Shown: positions 48,797-58,461, counted from the stretch's first letter. The stretch is DNA of 64,000 bases from Cytophaga sp. FL35 (GCF_014349235.1 NZ_JACSOH010000022.1:1-64000); one strand, 5' to 3'. Notes: generated by a model not told the origin, from the sequence alone. A program made the numbers and translations.

Positions 48797-49434
48797 ACTT
48801 CCAGTTGTTTTAATTCTTTATAGTTCTTGGTAAGTTTCCTAAGGAGAAATCCGTAAAGCAAAAAGTAAATACCTCCCATTATAGCTATAAATACGACACT
48901 AAAAATGCTCATGGCCCAAAGCATAACGCTTTTGAATTTTTCTTCGGAAATACTGGAATCATCCGTGGGAAACACCTCCAAAATATGGTCGTTTAGATAA
49001 ATGGCCACAATGAACATTAGGCAGGTAAGGAACAAAAAGCTAAGTCCAAAGATAATATAGTACTTCACCGTTTTTCGGGTGCGTATGATTTTCTCCATGA
49101 GGTTCTTGGCATTGTCCAAGGTTGAAATTTCCCTATACCTTTTATAAAAAAGGAAAATAAAATAAAAGGTAATACCATAGCCTACTATCCAAAGGCAGGT
49201 AGAAAGGTTTTTGATCCCCAATTTATCATAGACATCCAAATTGTCTTGCATGCCGGGTAAAAAATATAGTAGATGTGGAACGGAAAATTCCAGGATACTG
49301 ATAATAAGTATCCATTTCACTATGGAAGATGATTTTTTCCAGATCATCTTTTCAATGTCTTGGTAAGACAGTTTAGGAAGGTCATTTCCTTTTTTCTGCC
49401 AGTCTTTTTTGAGTAGCTCCAGTTCGTCCATCAT
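48793..49434 (-). CDS. Four-span membrane protein paired with a sigma factor
   Basis: 213 residues: a cytoplasmic N-terminus (MMDELELLKKDWQKKG), then four membrane helices. It starts seven bases after the sigma factor stop. By position it is a candidate anti-sigma or accessory protein, though it lacks a zinc or other known anti-sigma motif. Confidence 0.7.
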   Translation of the reverse strand: MMDELELLKKDWQKKGNDLPKLSYQDIEKMIWKKSSSIVKWILIISILEFSVPHLLYFLPGMQDNLDVYDKLGIKNLSTCLWIVGYGITFYFIFLFYKRYREISTLDNAKNLMEKIIRTRKTVKYYIIFGLSFLFLTCLMFIVAIYLNDHILEVFPTDDSSISEEKFKSVMLWAMSIFSVVFIAIMGGIYFLLYGFLLRKLTKNYKELKQLEV

Positions 49435-49441
49435 ATACCCA

Positions 49442-49936
49442 TCAAGGATTCAATATAGTCCTTAGTTTTTTCTTAATTCGGTTCATTTTTACACGTGCGT
49501 TCACTTCTGTGATACCAAGGGTTTCACTTATTTCGCTATAATTTTTGTCCTCTAGGTAGAGAAAGACCAAGGCCTTCTCGATATCCCCCAATTGTTTTAC
49601 CGCTTGGTACATCAACTTTAATTGTTCTTCTTCCGTGGCATCGTATTCGTCGGCCTTAATTTTAAAAATTACAGAATCGTAATCCTGGGTTCTAATGCTT
49701 CTTTTGGATTTTCTGTACAATGTAATGGCCGTGTTCAAGGCAACTCTATACATCCATGTGCTAAATTTGGACTCGCCCCTAAATTTTGGATAGGCCTTCC
49801 ATAACTGAATGGTAATTTCTTGAAACAGGTCATTATGGGCATCACGGTTATTCGTATAAAGTGTACAAACCTTATGAACAATGTTTTGGTTGTTCTCAAG
49901 TTCTGTCACAAATTGATGTTCCAGCTCTTTTGTCAC
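49442..49936 (-). CDS. ECF-type RNA polymerase sigma factor
   Basis: 164 residues. Region 2 is seen as DLFQEITIQLWKAYPKFRGESKFSTWMYRVALN. Region 4 is an HTH in YSEISETLGITEVNARVKMNRIKKKL. Compact ECF sigma factors switch transcription in response to envelope or other signals. Co-transcribed with the membrane protein behind it. Confidence 0.93.
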   Translation of the reverse strand: MTKELEHQFVTELENNQNIVHKVCTLYTNNRDAHNDLFQEITIQLWKAYPKFRGESKFSTWMYRVALNTAITLYRKSKRSIRTQDYDSVIFKIKADEYDATEEEQLKLMYQAVKQLGDIEKALVFLYLEDKNYSEISETLGITEVNARVKMNRIKKKLRTILNP

Positions 49937-50101
49937 GTGTTGTTGGTAGTTGTTATCTTGTTAGTATGACAATCATGCCCAATGTTACAAACGAACATAA
50001 GAAATTTATCGTTGTACAATTTATTGAATGTTCATTTAAGTAGTATCATATGTACGTTCTTAGGTTGTAATGTTTAATTTTGGTGCTATAGACTGAATTT
50101 T

Positions 50102-51412
50102 ATGAGCGATACCGATGCTTTGAATATCCCTAGAAGTAGTTTTCCAAGAGTTGTAATTGTAGGGGGCGGTTTTGCGGGCGTTGCTTTGGCAAAAAAGCTG
50201 AGCGGTAAAGAAGTACAGGTGGTACTTCTGGATAAAAACAACTACCATACTTTTCAACCTTTGTTATATCAAGTATCTACAGGAGGGCTGGAGCCTGACA
50301 GTATTGCGTACCCCATAAGAAAGATTCTGCAGGACTATCCCAATTTTTTCTTTCGGATGGCCGAAATGCAGCAGGTTCAAACGGGTAATCAAAAAATTGT
50401 TACCAACATTGGAAGTCTTTCCTATGACCATTTGGTAATTGCTGCAGGCTCAGAAACTAATTTTTTTGGTAATACCGAAATTGAAAAAAACGGTATGGCC
50501 ATGAAATCCATTCCTCAATCCTTAAATCTAAGGAGTATGATTTTGGAGAATTTTGAGCAAGCCCTACTTACGGATAATCTTCACGAACGTGATGCCCTAA
50601 TGAATTTTGTGATAGTGGGTGGAGGGCCTACAGGCGTGGAATTGGCAGGAGCTTTGGCCGAAATTAAAAAAGGAATCTTGCCCAAGGATTATCCGGACTT
50701 GGATACACGTAGGGCGCAAATAAACCTTATCCAGTCCGGGGATAGGATTTTAAAGGAAATGAGTGAGAACGCTTCTAAAAAGGCAGAGGATTTTTTAGAA
50801 AGCCTAGGCGTACAAATATGGAAAAACACTCGGGTTACTAGTTATGATGGCAAAAAGGTAACCACAAAAACAGATTTGGAATTTGAGGCCGCTACCTTGG
50901 TTTGGGCCGCAGGAGTAAAAGCTGTTTCCATAAAAGGTCTGGATGCCCAAGAAATTCTTAAGCCAGGCAATCGTTTGCAGGTTAACGAGTACAACCAAGT
51001 ACAAGGTTTTGAAAATATATATGCCATTGGTGATATTGCCTGTATGGAGAAAGAAGATACACCTAGAGGTCACCCTATGATGGCGCAACCGGCCATTCAA
51101 CAGGGGAGGCACTTGGGCGATAACTTAGTCCGACTTTTAGAGGGGAAGAAAATGGAGCCCTTTATTTATAAAGATAAAGGGAGTATGGCAACCGTAGGTA
51201 GGAACAAAGCCGTAGTGGACCTTAAGAATTACAAATTTCAGGGTGTTTTTGCCTGGTTTGTTTGGATGTTTGTACACTTATTCTTTCTCATCGGTTTTAG
51301 AAATAGAATGATCGTTTTCGTGAACTGGGTGTATAATTATGTTCGTTTTGATCGCGAGGCTAGGTTGATTATAAGGCCTTACCAACGCGATTATTCCTGG
51401 TTTAAAGAGTAA
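50102..51412 (+). CDS. ndh: Type II NADH dehydrogenase (NDH-2)
   Basis: 436 residues with two Rossmann motifs: RVVIVGGGFAGVALAKKL (FAD) and FVIVGGGPTGVELAG (NADH). The quinone-site region with AIQQGRHLGDNL follows, and then a C-terminal hydrophobic membrane anchor (WFVWMFVHLFFLIGF). It transfers electrons from NADH to quinone without pumping protons. Confidence 0.92.
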   Translation: MSDTDALNIPRSSFPRVVIVGGGFAGVALAKKLSGKEVQVVLLDKNNYHTFQPLLYQVSTGGLEPDSIAYPIRKILQDYPNFFFRMAEMQQVQTGNQKIVTNIGSLSYDHLVIAAGSETNFFGNTEIEKNGMAMKSIPQSLNLRSMILENFEQALLTDNLHERDALMNFVIVGGGPTGVELAGALAEIKKGILPKDYPDLDTRRAQINLIQSGDRILKEMSENASKKAEDFLESLGVQIWKNTRVTSYDGKKVTTKTDLEFEAATLVWAAGVKAVSIKGLDAQEILKPGNRLQVNEYNQVQGFENIYAIGDIACMEKEDTPRGHPMMAQPAIQQGRHLGDNLVRLLEGKKMEPFIYKDKGSMATVGRNKAVVDLKNYKFQGVFAWFVWMFVHLFFLIGFRNRMIVFVNWVYNYVRFDREARLIIRPYQRDYSWFKE

Positions 51413-51505
51413 TACATTAGATCTTTTTTATCGTTAAATAAAGGCCAAAGCCATTTTTTCGCCACGATTTCTACTTATCTTTAAAAGTGGTAAGAAATTT
51501 CATTT

Positions 51506-52042
51506 ATGAAAGTAGGTAGCTTGGTTTTGTTCTTGATTTTGTTTGTGATGCCTATGAAGAAGTTGTATGGGCAAAACAAGGACATTCTCTTAACAGATCG
51601 TTTGTATTTAGATGGTCACGCTTATCCTGATTTTTTATTCAACGAAAGGCATTCCTGGTTGCGAGTGGGCTATCTGATTTCCAACTCTACGGCTATTGAG
51701 GTACAAGGCCACCATGATAGGTATGTGGGTCAGGAACGATTTAGATTGCCTCTATTGGTAAAGCAATATTTTGATACGAATTGGTACCTTTTTTCGGGTG
51801 TAGAATATGATTTTAAAATAGGCAATACTCGAGACCCTCAAGATCAAGATTTTCTGTTGGACAAGGCATACAAACCCCGGTTGGACTATTTAGGGGGAAT
51901 GGGATATGAGACCAAGGAAGGTTTCATGATCGAAGTGAAGACCAACCAACAATTAAACAACTCCAAACTTCCTTATTTTGGACAAAGGACCAATAATGGC
52001 AAAAACAGTTTACTTTCCCTGGGTGGCCGTTTAAACTTTTAA
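51506..52042 (+). CDS. Exported beta-strand-rich protein
   Basis: 178 residues with a signal peptide (cleavage near LYGQ), then alternating strands and a terminal Phe (LSLGGRLNF), as in outer-membrane barrels. Unknown function. It converges with the recombinase gene, overlapping by four bases. Confidence 0.65.
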   Translation: MKVGSLVLFLILFVMPMKKLYGQNKDILLTDRLYLDGHAYPDFLFNERHSWLRVGYLISNSTAIEVQGHHDRYVGQERFRLPLLVKQYFDTNWYLFSGVEYDFKIGNTRDPQDQDFLLDKAYKPRLDYLGGMGYETKEGFMIEVKTNQQLNNSKLPYFGQRTNNGKNSLLSLGGRLNF

Positions 52043-52938
52043 CTTCGTGGATGAAATTTATGCAGTACCGCGGTAAGATATGTACGATCTACATGTACAT
52101 AAACTTCCGTGGTTGTTATGCTTTCATGCCCTAACATTTGTTGTATGGCCCTAAGATCGGCTCCATTTTCCAATAAATGTGTCGCAAAGGAATGTCTAAA
52201 CGTATGCGGACTGATTTTCTTTTTTAATCCTATTTTAATGGAGAGGTCTTTGATAATCGTGAAAATCATTGCCCGGGTCAATTGTTTACCTCTGCGGTTA
52301 AGAAAAAGTATGTCATCAAATCCTTTTTGCACCTTCTGGTGCACTCGCACTTCATTTAGGTAAATAGAAATATATTTTTGATTGTATTCGCTAATGGGAA
52401 CAAAACGTTCTTTATCTCCCTTACCGGTAACTTTAATGAAATCCTCTTCAAAAAAAAGGTCCGAAATCCTGAGGTTTACCAGTTCGGTTACCCGTAGACC
52501 GCAGCCATAAAGAGTTTCTAACATGGCTCTATTTCGTTCACCTTCAGCTTTGGACAAATCTATGGCGCCAATGATTTCGTTAATTTCTTCCTCCGAAAGG
52601 GTGTCTGGCAGTTTTCTTCCTATTTTGGGAGACTCTATTAGGTCTAGGGGGTTGTCTTCCCTGTAATCCTCAAAAACAAGGTAATTAAAAAAACTTTTTA
52701 ATCCAGAAATGATCCGTGCTTGGGACCTAGGGTTCATGGTTTTGGCTATTTCGTAGACAAATTGTTGAATAACCTCTTTTTTGATACCAACAGGGGTATC
52801 CGTTATTTCATTCTTCTCTAAAAACCCAACCAACTTTTCTATATCCCATAGGTAATTTTTTATGGAATTATGGGATAAGCCCCGTTCTATCTTCAAATAG
52901 TGCTTAAAGTCCAAAAGCGCTTGTTGCCATTTCATCAA
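52039..52938 (-). CDS. xerD: XerC/XerD-type tyrosine recombinase
   Basis: 299 residues with all catalytic residues: Arg149 (GCGLRVTEL), Lys173 (TGKGDKERFV), His245 and Arg248 (HTFRHSF), His271 (LGHESI) and Tyr280. The SAM-like N-terminal domain is present. It probably resolves chromosome dimers at dif; it lies divergent from the aroQ region as in related genomes. Which Xer paralogue it is cannot be decided without the other gene. Confidence 0.9.
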   Translation of the reverse strand: MMKWQQALLDFKHYLKIERGLSHNSIKNYLWDIEKLVGFLEKNEITDTPVGIKKEVIQQFVYEIAKTMNPRSQARIISGLKSFFNYLVFEDYREDNPLDLIESPKIGRKLPDTLSEEEINEIIGAIDLSKAEGERNRAMLETLYGCGLRVTELVNLRISDLFFEEDFIKVTGKGDKERFVPISEYNQKYISIYLNEVRVHQKVQKGFDDILFLNRRGKQLTRAMIFTIIKDLSIKIGLKKKISPHTFRHSFATHLLENGADLRAIQQMLGHESITTTEVYVHVDRTYLTAVLHKFHPRS

Positions 52939-53009
52939 GTAAAGGTAAAAAACATGATTTTAATTTTAGGAGAGCTTACTACTACCTTTTCAAGAACCTC
53001 ATTTTATGG

Positions 53010-53038
53010 TTGCTACATTCCAAAGTTTTCTATATTTG
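53010..53038 (+). promoter_or_regulatory. Promoter of the porin-family gene
   Basis: TTG at 53010-53012, then 18 bases, then TAtaTTTG at 53031-53038: a good fit to the Bacteroidota -33/-7 arrangement. It lies 27 bases before the start of the next gene. Confidence 0.65.
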
Positions 53039-53065
53039 AGTTAGATAACCATTAACACATTACTT

Positions 53066-53653
53066 ATGAGAGTAAATTGCTCCCCCTGTATTTTAGTTTT
53101 TCTGTTTTTTTCAATCGCTATCAACGCCCAAACCGTTTTTCAGGGAACAGGACCCTCTGGAAGTAGTTTTGGTGATGTGAAAATTGGAGGAAAGGCGGGG
53201 TTACATGTGGCTACATGGATGGGTGAGGACGTAAGTGGTGTTTCTCAAAGACTTGGATTTTATGCAGGCGGAATTGCAGAGATTCCTATGTTTATGGATG
53301 ACCTGTACTTGCAGCCAGAATTGTTGATTTCTTTGGTTGGGGCGGATATTGGCCCTTCTAATGTCAACCTTACCTATCTCACGCTGCCTTTAATGGGTAA
53401 GTTTCATATAATTGAAGAGGTAGCTGTTGAATTTGGTCCTCAGGTAGGCTTTTTGTTATCAGACAACTGGGAAGAGGACTTACAGGGCCAGGACACTAAA
53501 AAAATGGATATAGGACTTAACTTTGGAGGAGGATACCGCATGAACGAGAACATTTATTTCCAAATGCGGTTTGGATTTGGATTGGGCAAGGTGCTGGATA
53601 TTACCAAGGTTAGAAACGGGGTGTTTTCAATTGGTGGCAGTTACTTTTTTTAA
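53066..53653 (+). CDS. Porin-family (PorT-like) outer-membrane protein
   Basis: 195 residues with a signal peptide (cleavage near INAQ). The rest is an 8-strand-like barrel: GGKAGLHVATW, then EIPMF...LQPELL, then VEFGPQVGFLL and the terminal SIGGSYFF. Fits the OMP_b-brl_2 family. Cargo unknown. Confidence 0.8.
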   Translation: MRVNCSPCILVFLFFSIAINAQTVFQGTGPSGSSFGDVKIGGKAGLHVATWMGEDVSGVSQRLGFYAGGIAEIPMFMDDLYLQPELLISLVGADIGPSNVNLTYLTLPLMGKFHIIEEVAVEFGPQVGFLLSDNWEEDLQGQDTKKMDIGLNFGGGYRMNENIYFQMRFGFGLGKVLDITKVRNGVFSIGGSYFF

Positions 53654-53684
53654 ACCCTGTAAAGTCCGTTCCACTTTATTACGT

Positions 53685-53692
53685 TACTTTTG
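53685..53692 (+). promoter_or_regulatory. aroQ promoter -7 element
   Basis: TActTTTG matches the -7 consensus, 36 bases before the aroQ ATG. Confidence 0.5.
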
Positions 53693-53727
53693 AACCTATC
53701 CTTACTCGTAGGGTAAAATCCGCATAC

Positions 53728-54150
53728 ATGAAACTGATTATTATAAATGGTCCCAATCTCAATCTGCTTGGTAAAAGGGAGCCAGAAGTTTACGGAAATA
53801 AAACATTTGAAGACTTCTTTGCAGATCTTCAGTTTAAATTCAAGACGGTTCAACTAGAATATTTCCAGTCCAATATTGAAGGGGAACTTATTGGAAAAAT
53901 ACAAGAAACCGGTTTTTCGTACGATGGTATTATTTTAAATGCGGCGGCTTATACGCATACTTCGGTAGGTATGGGTGATGCCGTAAAGGCCGTATCCACG
54001 CCCGTAGTGGAGGTACACATCAGTAATACGCATAAACGAGAAGAATACAGACATGTCTCCTATATATCTCCCGGAGCAAAAGGCGTTATTTTGGGCTTTG
54101 GACTTCAAAGCTATGAACTGGCCATTAAGAGTTTTTTGGAGAATGAATAG
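53728..54150 (+). CDS. aroQ: Type II 3-dehydroquinate dehydratase
   Basis: 140 residues of the shikimate pathway enzyme: MKLIIINGPNLNLLGKREPEVYG carries the catalytic Tyr and Arg. ILNAAAYTHTSV and VVEVHISNTHKREEYRHVS supply the binding His and Arg residues. Dodecameric flavodoxin-like fold in the family. Confidence 0.95.
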   Translation: MKLIIINGPNLNLLGKREPEVYGNKTFEDFFADLQFKFKTVQLEYFQSNIEGELIGKIQETGFSYDGIILNAAAYTHTSVGMGDAVKAVSTPVVEVHISNTHKREEYRHVSYISPGAKGVILGFGLQSYELAIKSFLENE

Positions 54151-54279
54151 TACATCCTTGTAAGTTATTTCAATATAAAACGATTTGAAAAGCTAGGTTT
54201 TCCATCGAATTTTGCCCGTTTTGTATACTTCATTCATTATTTAAACGTTTTTCATTTCCTACTTTAAAAGAAATGTTAA

Positions 54280-54798
54280 ATGTTAAAGCGATTTTTATTT
54301 TTGCTGATGGGCGTAACTGCCATTCATTCAGCTTCGGCACAAGAAGGATTTAAACTAGGGTTACAGGCGGGACTCCCAACAGGCGATTTCAATGAGCGAA
54401 TTGGAGTGGTAGTTGGTGGTGATTTAGGCTATATGTGGGCCCCGAACAAAACCTTCGATCTTGGTATCAAAACAGGTATTATCCATGGTTTTGCCGAAGA
54501 ATATAGGAAAGGAACTATTTTGGAAGATTTGCCTAGTTATCAATTTGCACCTTTGGCTGCTTCCGTTAGAATATGGCCGGGCAAAAAATTCTCTTTTGGA
54601 GGAGATGTGGGTCAGGCTTTTGGACTAAATGAAGGAAATGATGGCGGACTTTATATTAGACCTCAAGTAGGGTTTCAGGTAGGTCCCCAGTCCGAAGTTA
54701 ATTTCTCCTATACTTCCATTGATGTAAATGAAGAAAAATGGTCTACCATTACGTTGGCCTACGTTTATACCTTTCTATCTGCCAGACATTTTAGGTAA
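54280..54798 (+). CDS. Small outer-membrane beta-barrel protein
   Basis: 172 residues with a signal peptide (cleavage near ASAQ) and a glycine- and aromatic-rich barrel, for example FKLGLQAGLPTGDF and GGDLGYMWAPNK. Function unknown. Ends three bases before the convergent DUF3817 gene. Confidence 0.7.
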   Translation: MLKRFLFLLMGVTAIHSASAQEGFKLGLQAGLPTGDFNERIGVVVGGDLGYMWAPNKTFDLGIKTGIIHGFAEEYRKGTILEDLPSYQFAPLAASVRIWPGKKFSFGGDVGQAFGLNEGNDGGLYIRPQVGFQVGPQSEVNFSYTSIDVNEEKWSTITLAYVYTFLSARHFR

Positions 54799-54801
54799 AC
54801 C

Positions 54802-55086
54802 TTAAGCTTCAGAAGTTTTTAAATAGCGACTATCCACATAAAAAGTGGCAAAAGGTAGGAGAGAGGCTACCAAAAGTATGAAGCCTTTTTTAATACTCCA
54901 TTTTTTTTCGAACCAGAAAACAACGGCTAGAATTATATAGGCAATAAACAAAACACCATGGGCGTAACCAACGTATTTGTTGGGCATAGGTAAATCTGCC
55001 ATGTATTTTAAGGGCATGGTTACCGCAAAAAGGGCGAGATAAGAAATACCTTCCAATATGGCCGTAAGCCTAAATAATTTGAACAT
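54802..55086 (-). CDS. DUF3817 family membrane protein
   Basis: 94 residues, three membrane helices. The family pattern FRLTAILEGISYLAL, then GYAHGVLFIAYI, is clear. Function unknown. Confidence 0.85.
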   Translation of the reverse strand: MFKLFRLTAILEGISYLALFAVTMPLKYMADLPMPNKYVGYAHGVLFIAYIILAVVFWFEKKWSIKKGFILLVASLLPFATFYVDSRYLKTSEA

Positions 55087-55099
55087 AGGAAAAAAATAA

Positions 55100-55132
55100 A
55101 AGCCCCGAGCAAAGAATATTCGCTCGGGGCAT
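55100..55132 (-). terminator. Intrinsic terminator of lpdA
   Basis: Nine-base stem GCCCCGAGC (55102-55110) / GCTCGGGGC (55122-55130), followed on the minus strand by a TTTTATTTTTTT run. It ends the lpdA transcript. Confidence 0.85.
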
Positions 55133-55137
55133 ATGTT

Positions 55138-56529
55138 TTATAAGTGAATTACTTCGTCATAAGCGGCAGCCACAGCCTCCATAACGGCTTCACTCATGGT
55201 AGGGTGAGGGTGTACCGCCTTTAAGATTTCGTGGCCGGTAGTTTCCAATTTTCTTGCGACTACGGCTTCAGCAATCATATCGGTAACACCGTTACCAATC
55301 ATATGGCAACCTAACCATTCGCCATATTTGGCATCAAAAATAACTTTTACGAAACCATCTGCATTACCAGAAGCTTTTGCTTTGCCACTGGCCGAGAACG
55401 GAAATTTCCCAACTTTGATATCCAGGCCTTTTTCCTTGGCCTGTTTTTCTGTAAGTCCAACAGAGGCAACCTCTGGCATACAATAGGTACAGCCGGGGAT
55501 ATTTCCGTAATCCAACGGCTCCACATGCATACCCGCTAATTTTTCTACACAAAGGATACCTTCGGCGGAGGCAACGTGTGCCAATGCTTGGCCGGGAGTT
55601 ACATCCCCAATGGCATAATAACCCGGAATATTGGTCTGGTAGTAATCATTGACCAAAATTTTATCGCGGTCAGTAGAAATACCCACATCTTCCAAACCAA
55701 TATTTTCAATATTGGACTTAATTCCAACGGCAGAAAGAACAATATCCGCTTCCAATACTTCTTCTCCTTTTGCAGTTTTAACAGTAGCCTTTACACCATC
55801 TCCGGAGGTGTCAACAGAAGTAACTTCTGCAGAAGTTTTTATTTTAACTCCCGCTTTCTTAAAGCTACGCTCCAATTGCTTGGAAACTTCCTCGTCCTCT
55901 ACAGGAACGATATTGGGCAAGTATTCCACTACGGTAACCTCAGTACCCATACTGTTGTAGAAATAGGCAAATTCAATACCAATGGCACCACTACCTACCA
56001 CAATCATACTTTTAGGTTGTTCTTTTAGGCTCATGGCCTCACGGTAACCGATTATTTTTTTTCCATCTTGAGGAAGACTTGGAAGTTCACGGCTTCTAGC
56101 CCCGGTAGCAATGATAATATGTTCTGCGCTGTATTCGGTTTCTTTACCGGACTCGTCCTTAACCGAAACTTTTTTCTTTGGTTTAAGGGTTCCGTAACCG
56201 TTGATCACTTCAATCTTGTTTTTCTTCATCAAGAATTGAACACCTTTGCTCATGCCATCGGCAACGCCTCGGCTTCTTTTTATAACGGAATCAAAATCTT
56301 TGTCAACACCTTCCGCTTTCAGTCCGTAATCCTCCGCATGCTGTAAATACTGAAAAACCTGAGCAGATTTTAATAAGGCTTTAGTTGGTATACATCCCCA
56401 ATTAAGACAAACACCCCCTAAATTTTCTTTCTCGATTATGGCTGTTTTAAAACCTAATTGGGAAGCTCTAATGGCGGTTACATATCCTCCGGGTCCACTG
56501 CCCAAAACAATTACATCGAAATTGCTCAT
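55138..56529 (-). CDS. lpdA: Dihydrolipoyl dehydrogenase
   Basis: 463 residues; the E3 flavoprotein of pyruvate and 2-oxoglutarate dehydrogenase complexes. FAD motif GSGPGGY at 10-16, redox disulfide Cys41/Cys46 in GGVCLNWGCIPTK, NAD motif VVGSGAIGIEFA, and the active-site His/Glu in HPHPTMSEAV near the end. Confidence 0.97.
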   Translation of the reverse strand: MSNFDVIVLGSGPGGYVTAIRASQLGFKTAIIEKENLGGVCLNWGCIPTKALLKSAQVFQYLQHAEDYGLKAEGVDKDFDSVIKRSRGVADGMSKGVQFLMKKNKIEVINGYGTLKPKKKVSVKDESGKETEYSAEHIIIATGARSRELPSLPQDGKKIIGYREAMSLKEQPKSMIVVGSGAIGIEFAYFYNSMGTEVTVVEYLPNIVPVEDEEVSKQLERSFKKAGVKIKTSAEVTSVDTSGDGVKATVKTAKGEEVLEADIVLSAVGIKSNIENIGLEDVGISTDRDKILVNDYYQTNIPGYYAIGDVTPGQALAHVASAEGILCVEKLAGMHVEPLDYGNIPGCTYCMPEVASVGLTEKQAKEKGLDIKVGKFPFSASGKAKASGNADGFVKVIFDAKYGEWLGCHMIGNGVTDMIAEAVVARKLETTGHEILKAVHPHPTMSEAVMEAVAAAYDEVIHL

Positions 56530-56724
56530 ATTTTTTTCGTTTTTGCTTTTCTAAAATTTGAAGTTCGTCCTAGTAGTAAGGAGGTGCAAAAGTAAGTAAT
56601 TCTCAACAATTAAATCGGGGAGATGGACCGAGTCCGTAGAGATATAACAGAAAATTTAAACTGCTATTGGTGTTACCTATTATTTTAGGCAACAATGCGA
56701 AATAATGACCTTGTTTAGACGGGC

Positions 56725-57252
56725 CTAGAAACCAAATGTCTTTTTGTTGAATTCTTCTGATTTTCCCTTGGCAATGGAGGGGGAGACCCAATCCTTACCT
56801 TTTAGCATTTTACCCAAATAAATAATCTGGCCCACATGATTTGCATAATGGGCCAATTGTCTATGGATAGCTTCGATAATGGTGTGTTGTTCTGATCTTA
56901 TGAAAACGGGATCCTCAAAATTTTCTCCATTTACGGAATCCAAGGCATTAAATAGACAATTCCAACCTTCTTCCCAAGCTAATAGCAATTCCTTTCTGTT
57001 CTCGTAAGGAGCTTGAAATTCATTTTCTCTATGTCGCCAGCTTTTTTCGCCGTCTTCCTTTAAAAAGTTGGTCCACCTGCTTAACATATTCCCCACCATA
57101 TGTTTTACAATAAGGGCTATGCTATTGTCATGAACGCTAGGTTGCCAGCGTATTTGCTCAAACGTTAGTTGCCCCAAACTCTTTTCCCCCAATGTTTTGT
57201 AACGTTGAAATTCAAGTTTGGAACTCTTTAGAAAATTGGTTGTAAAATCCAA
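56725..57252 (-). CDS. DinB-like DUF1572 protein
   Basis: 175 residues, four-helix DinB/YfiT-type bundle. The likely metal His residues sit in IVKHMVGN and in HRQLAHYANHVGQI, the DUF1572 layout. The enzymatic partner is unknown; some relatives use mycothiol or bacillithiol. Follows the msrB stop by nine bases on the same strand. Confidence 0.85.
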   Translation of the reverse strand: MDFTTNFLKSSKLEFQRYKTLGEKSLGQLTFEQIRWQPSVHDNSIALIVKHMVGNMLSRWTNFLKEDGEKSWRHRENEFQAPYENRKELLLAWEEGWNCLFNALDSVNGENFEDPVFIRSEQHTIIEAIHRQLAHYANHVGQIIYLGKMLKGKDWVSPSIAKGKSEEFNKKTFGF

Positions 57253-57261
57253 CAGTGTTTA

Positions 57262-57762
57262 TTATTTACTTTCAGGTACAAAATCTAAAGCAATACCATT
57301 TATACAGTGTCTTAAGCCGGTTGGCTTGGGCCCGTCCTCAAAAACATGTCCTAAATGACCACCACAGGTGGCACAATGTTCTTCGGTTCTTTTGTAGCCA
57401 ATTTTATAGTCAACGTCATAGGCTACGTTGCCTTCAATTTCTTGATAAAAACTTGGCCATCCCGTACCTGATCTAAACTTTGTTTCACTTTTGAACAAAG
57501 GGGTGCCACAGCCCGCACAGACATAAGTACCTTTTTCCTTGTTTTCTAACAACTCACTTGTAAACGGATTTTCTGTGGCAGCTTTGCGCAAAACGTAAAA
57601 TTCCTCCTCAGTAAGTTCCTTGCGCCATTCTTCTTCCGTTTTATTGACAGTGAATTCCTTTTTGGGGGCGTTAACTTTCTGTGCCGTTTCCTTCTTTTGG
57701 GAAACTCCGTTGCAGCTTATGAACGCAAGGGCCACTACAAATAGCATATTTTTGTACATCAT
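57262..57762 (-). CDS. msrB: Peptide-methionine (R)-S-oxide reductase lipoprotein
   Basis: 166 residues. An N-terminal lipoprotein signal (lipobox FISC) precedes the MsrB fold: KAATENPFTSELL, zinc cysteines in CAGCG and CATCGG, the FRSGTGWPSF substrate loop, and catalytic Cys in LRHCINGIAL. It repairs oxidised methionines in the envelope. Confidence 0.93.
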   Translation of the reverse strand: MMYKNMLFVVALAFISCNGVSQKKETAQKVNAPKKEFTVNKTEEEWRKELTEEEFYVLRKAATENPFTSELLENKEKGTYVCAGCGTPLFKSETKFRSGTGWPSFYQEIEGNVAYDVDYKIGYKRTEEHCATCGGHLGHVFEDGPKPTGLRHCINGIALDFVPESK

Positions 57763-57868
57763 AATTTCTTTTCAATTTTCTTTTGTGGATTTAGACGGAA
57801 ACCAATAGCTAACCTTTCAAAAAACGTCTTTTCCTTAATTTACGGAATTCTTTGAAATAGGTTCAAAA

Positions 57869-57898
57869 AAATAACCCTGCCAAAAGCAGGGTGATAGT
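57869..57898 (-). terminator. Terminator of the collagen-like lipoprotein gene
   Basis: CCCTGC (57875-57880) / GCAGGG (57886-57891) stem, followed on the minus strand by a T run. It lies 24 bases beyond the stop of the 57916-58461 gene. Confidence 0.7.
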
Positions 57899-57915
57899 AA
57901 TTGTGGGATTATAGC

Positions 57916-58461
57916 TTATTGTATTTTTTTAATATCCCCTTCTTGAATTCCTAGAGCGTTCATTACAGAATTAATATTGTTTTGGTCCATATCCATCGCG
58001 GTTCCTAAATCGGAAGGGATAATAACAATCCTAAAAATTTGGTTATCTGTTAAATCAGTAGGCACGGCCGATAAATCAAATTCCGGCTCTAGCAGAACGG
58101 TGTAATCACCTTGGGTAAAATCAAAGTTGTAGTAAAGAAGGCCCTCATCTGCAAAGAAAGGTTGCGGTAATTGCCTCCAAACATCGGCACCATCAACAAT
58201 TTCCTCCAATCGGTACATGAGAATGACATCATCCGGTAGTAGTGTAATATCAGAAGGGTATTGGCTAAAATATTCATATCTATTTGCATCCAAGTTGGTG
58301 GCCAAGTCAACTTCAATTTCAAAAGCTGCAGCCTCAAATTGGGCACCGTCCAAACCGTCAAGTCCATCTAAACCGTCTCGACCTGGAGGTCCTGCCGGTC
58401 CTTCGCATGCCACTATAACCAATGCCAAAAAGGCACCTATAACTAAGTTGAATTTTTTCAT
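57916..58461 (-). CDS. Collagen-like-repeat lipoprotein
   Basis: 181 residues with lipobox VIVAC, followed at once by Gly-x-y triplets (GPAGPPGRDGLDGLDGLDGA, about residues 21-40). A globular beta-rich domain follows. The Gly-Leu-Asp triplets may form a short trimeric collagen-like stalk. Function unknown. Confidence 0.75.
   Translation of the reverse strand: MKKFNLVIGAFLALVIVACEGPAGPPGRDGLDGLDGLDGAQFEAAAFEIEVDLATNLDANRYEYFSQYPSDITLLPDDVILMYRLEEIVDGADVWRQLPQPFFADEGLLYYNFDFTQGDYTVLLEPEFDLSAVPTDLTDNQIFRIVIIPSDLGTAMDMDQNNINSVMNALGIQEGDIKKIQ

Noticed and set aside
52039-52938. Recombinase as the integrase of the cassette-like array
   Set aside because: Catalytic residues and neighbourhood are those of chromosomal XerC/D and it lacks an evident integron-integrase insertion; it lies 25 kb from the array.
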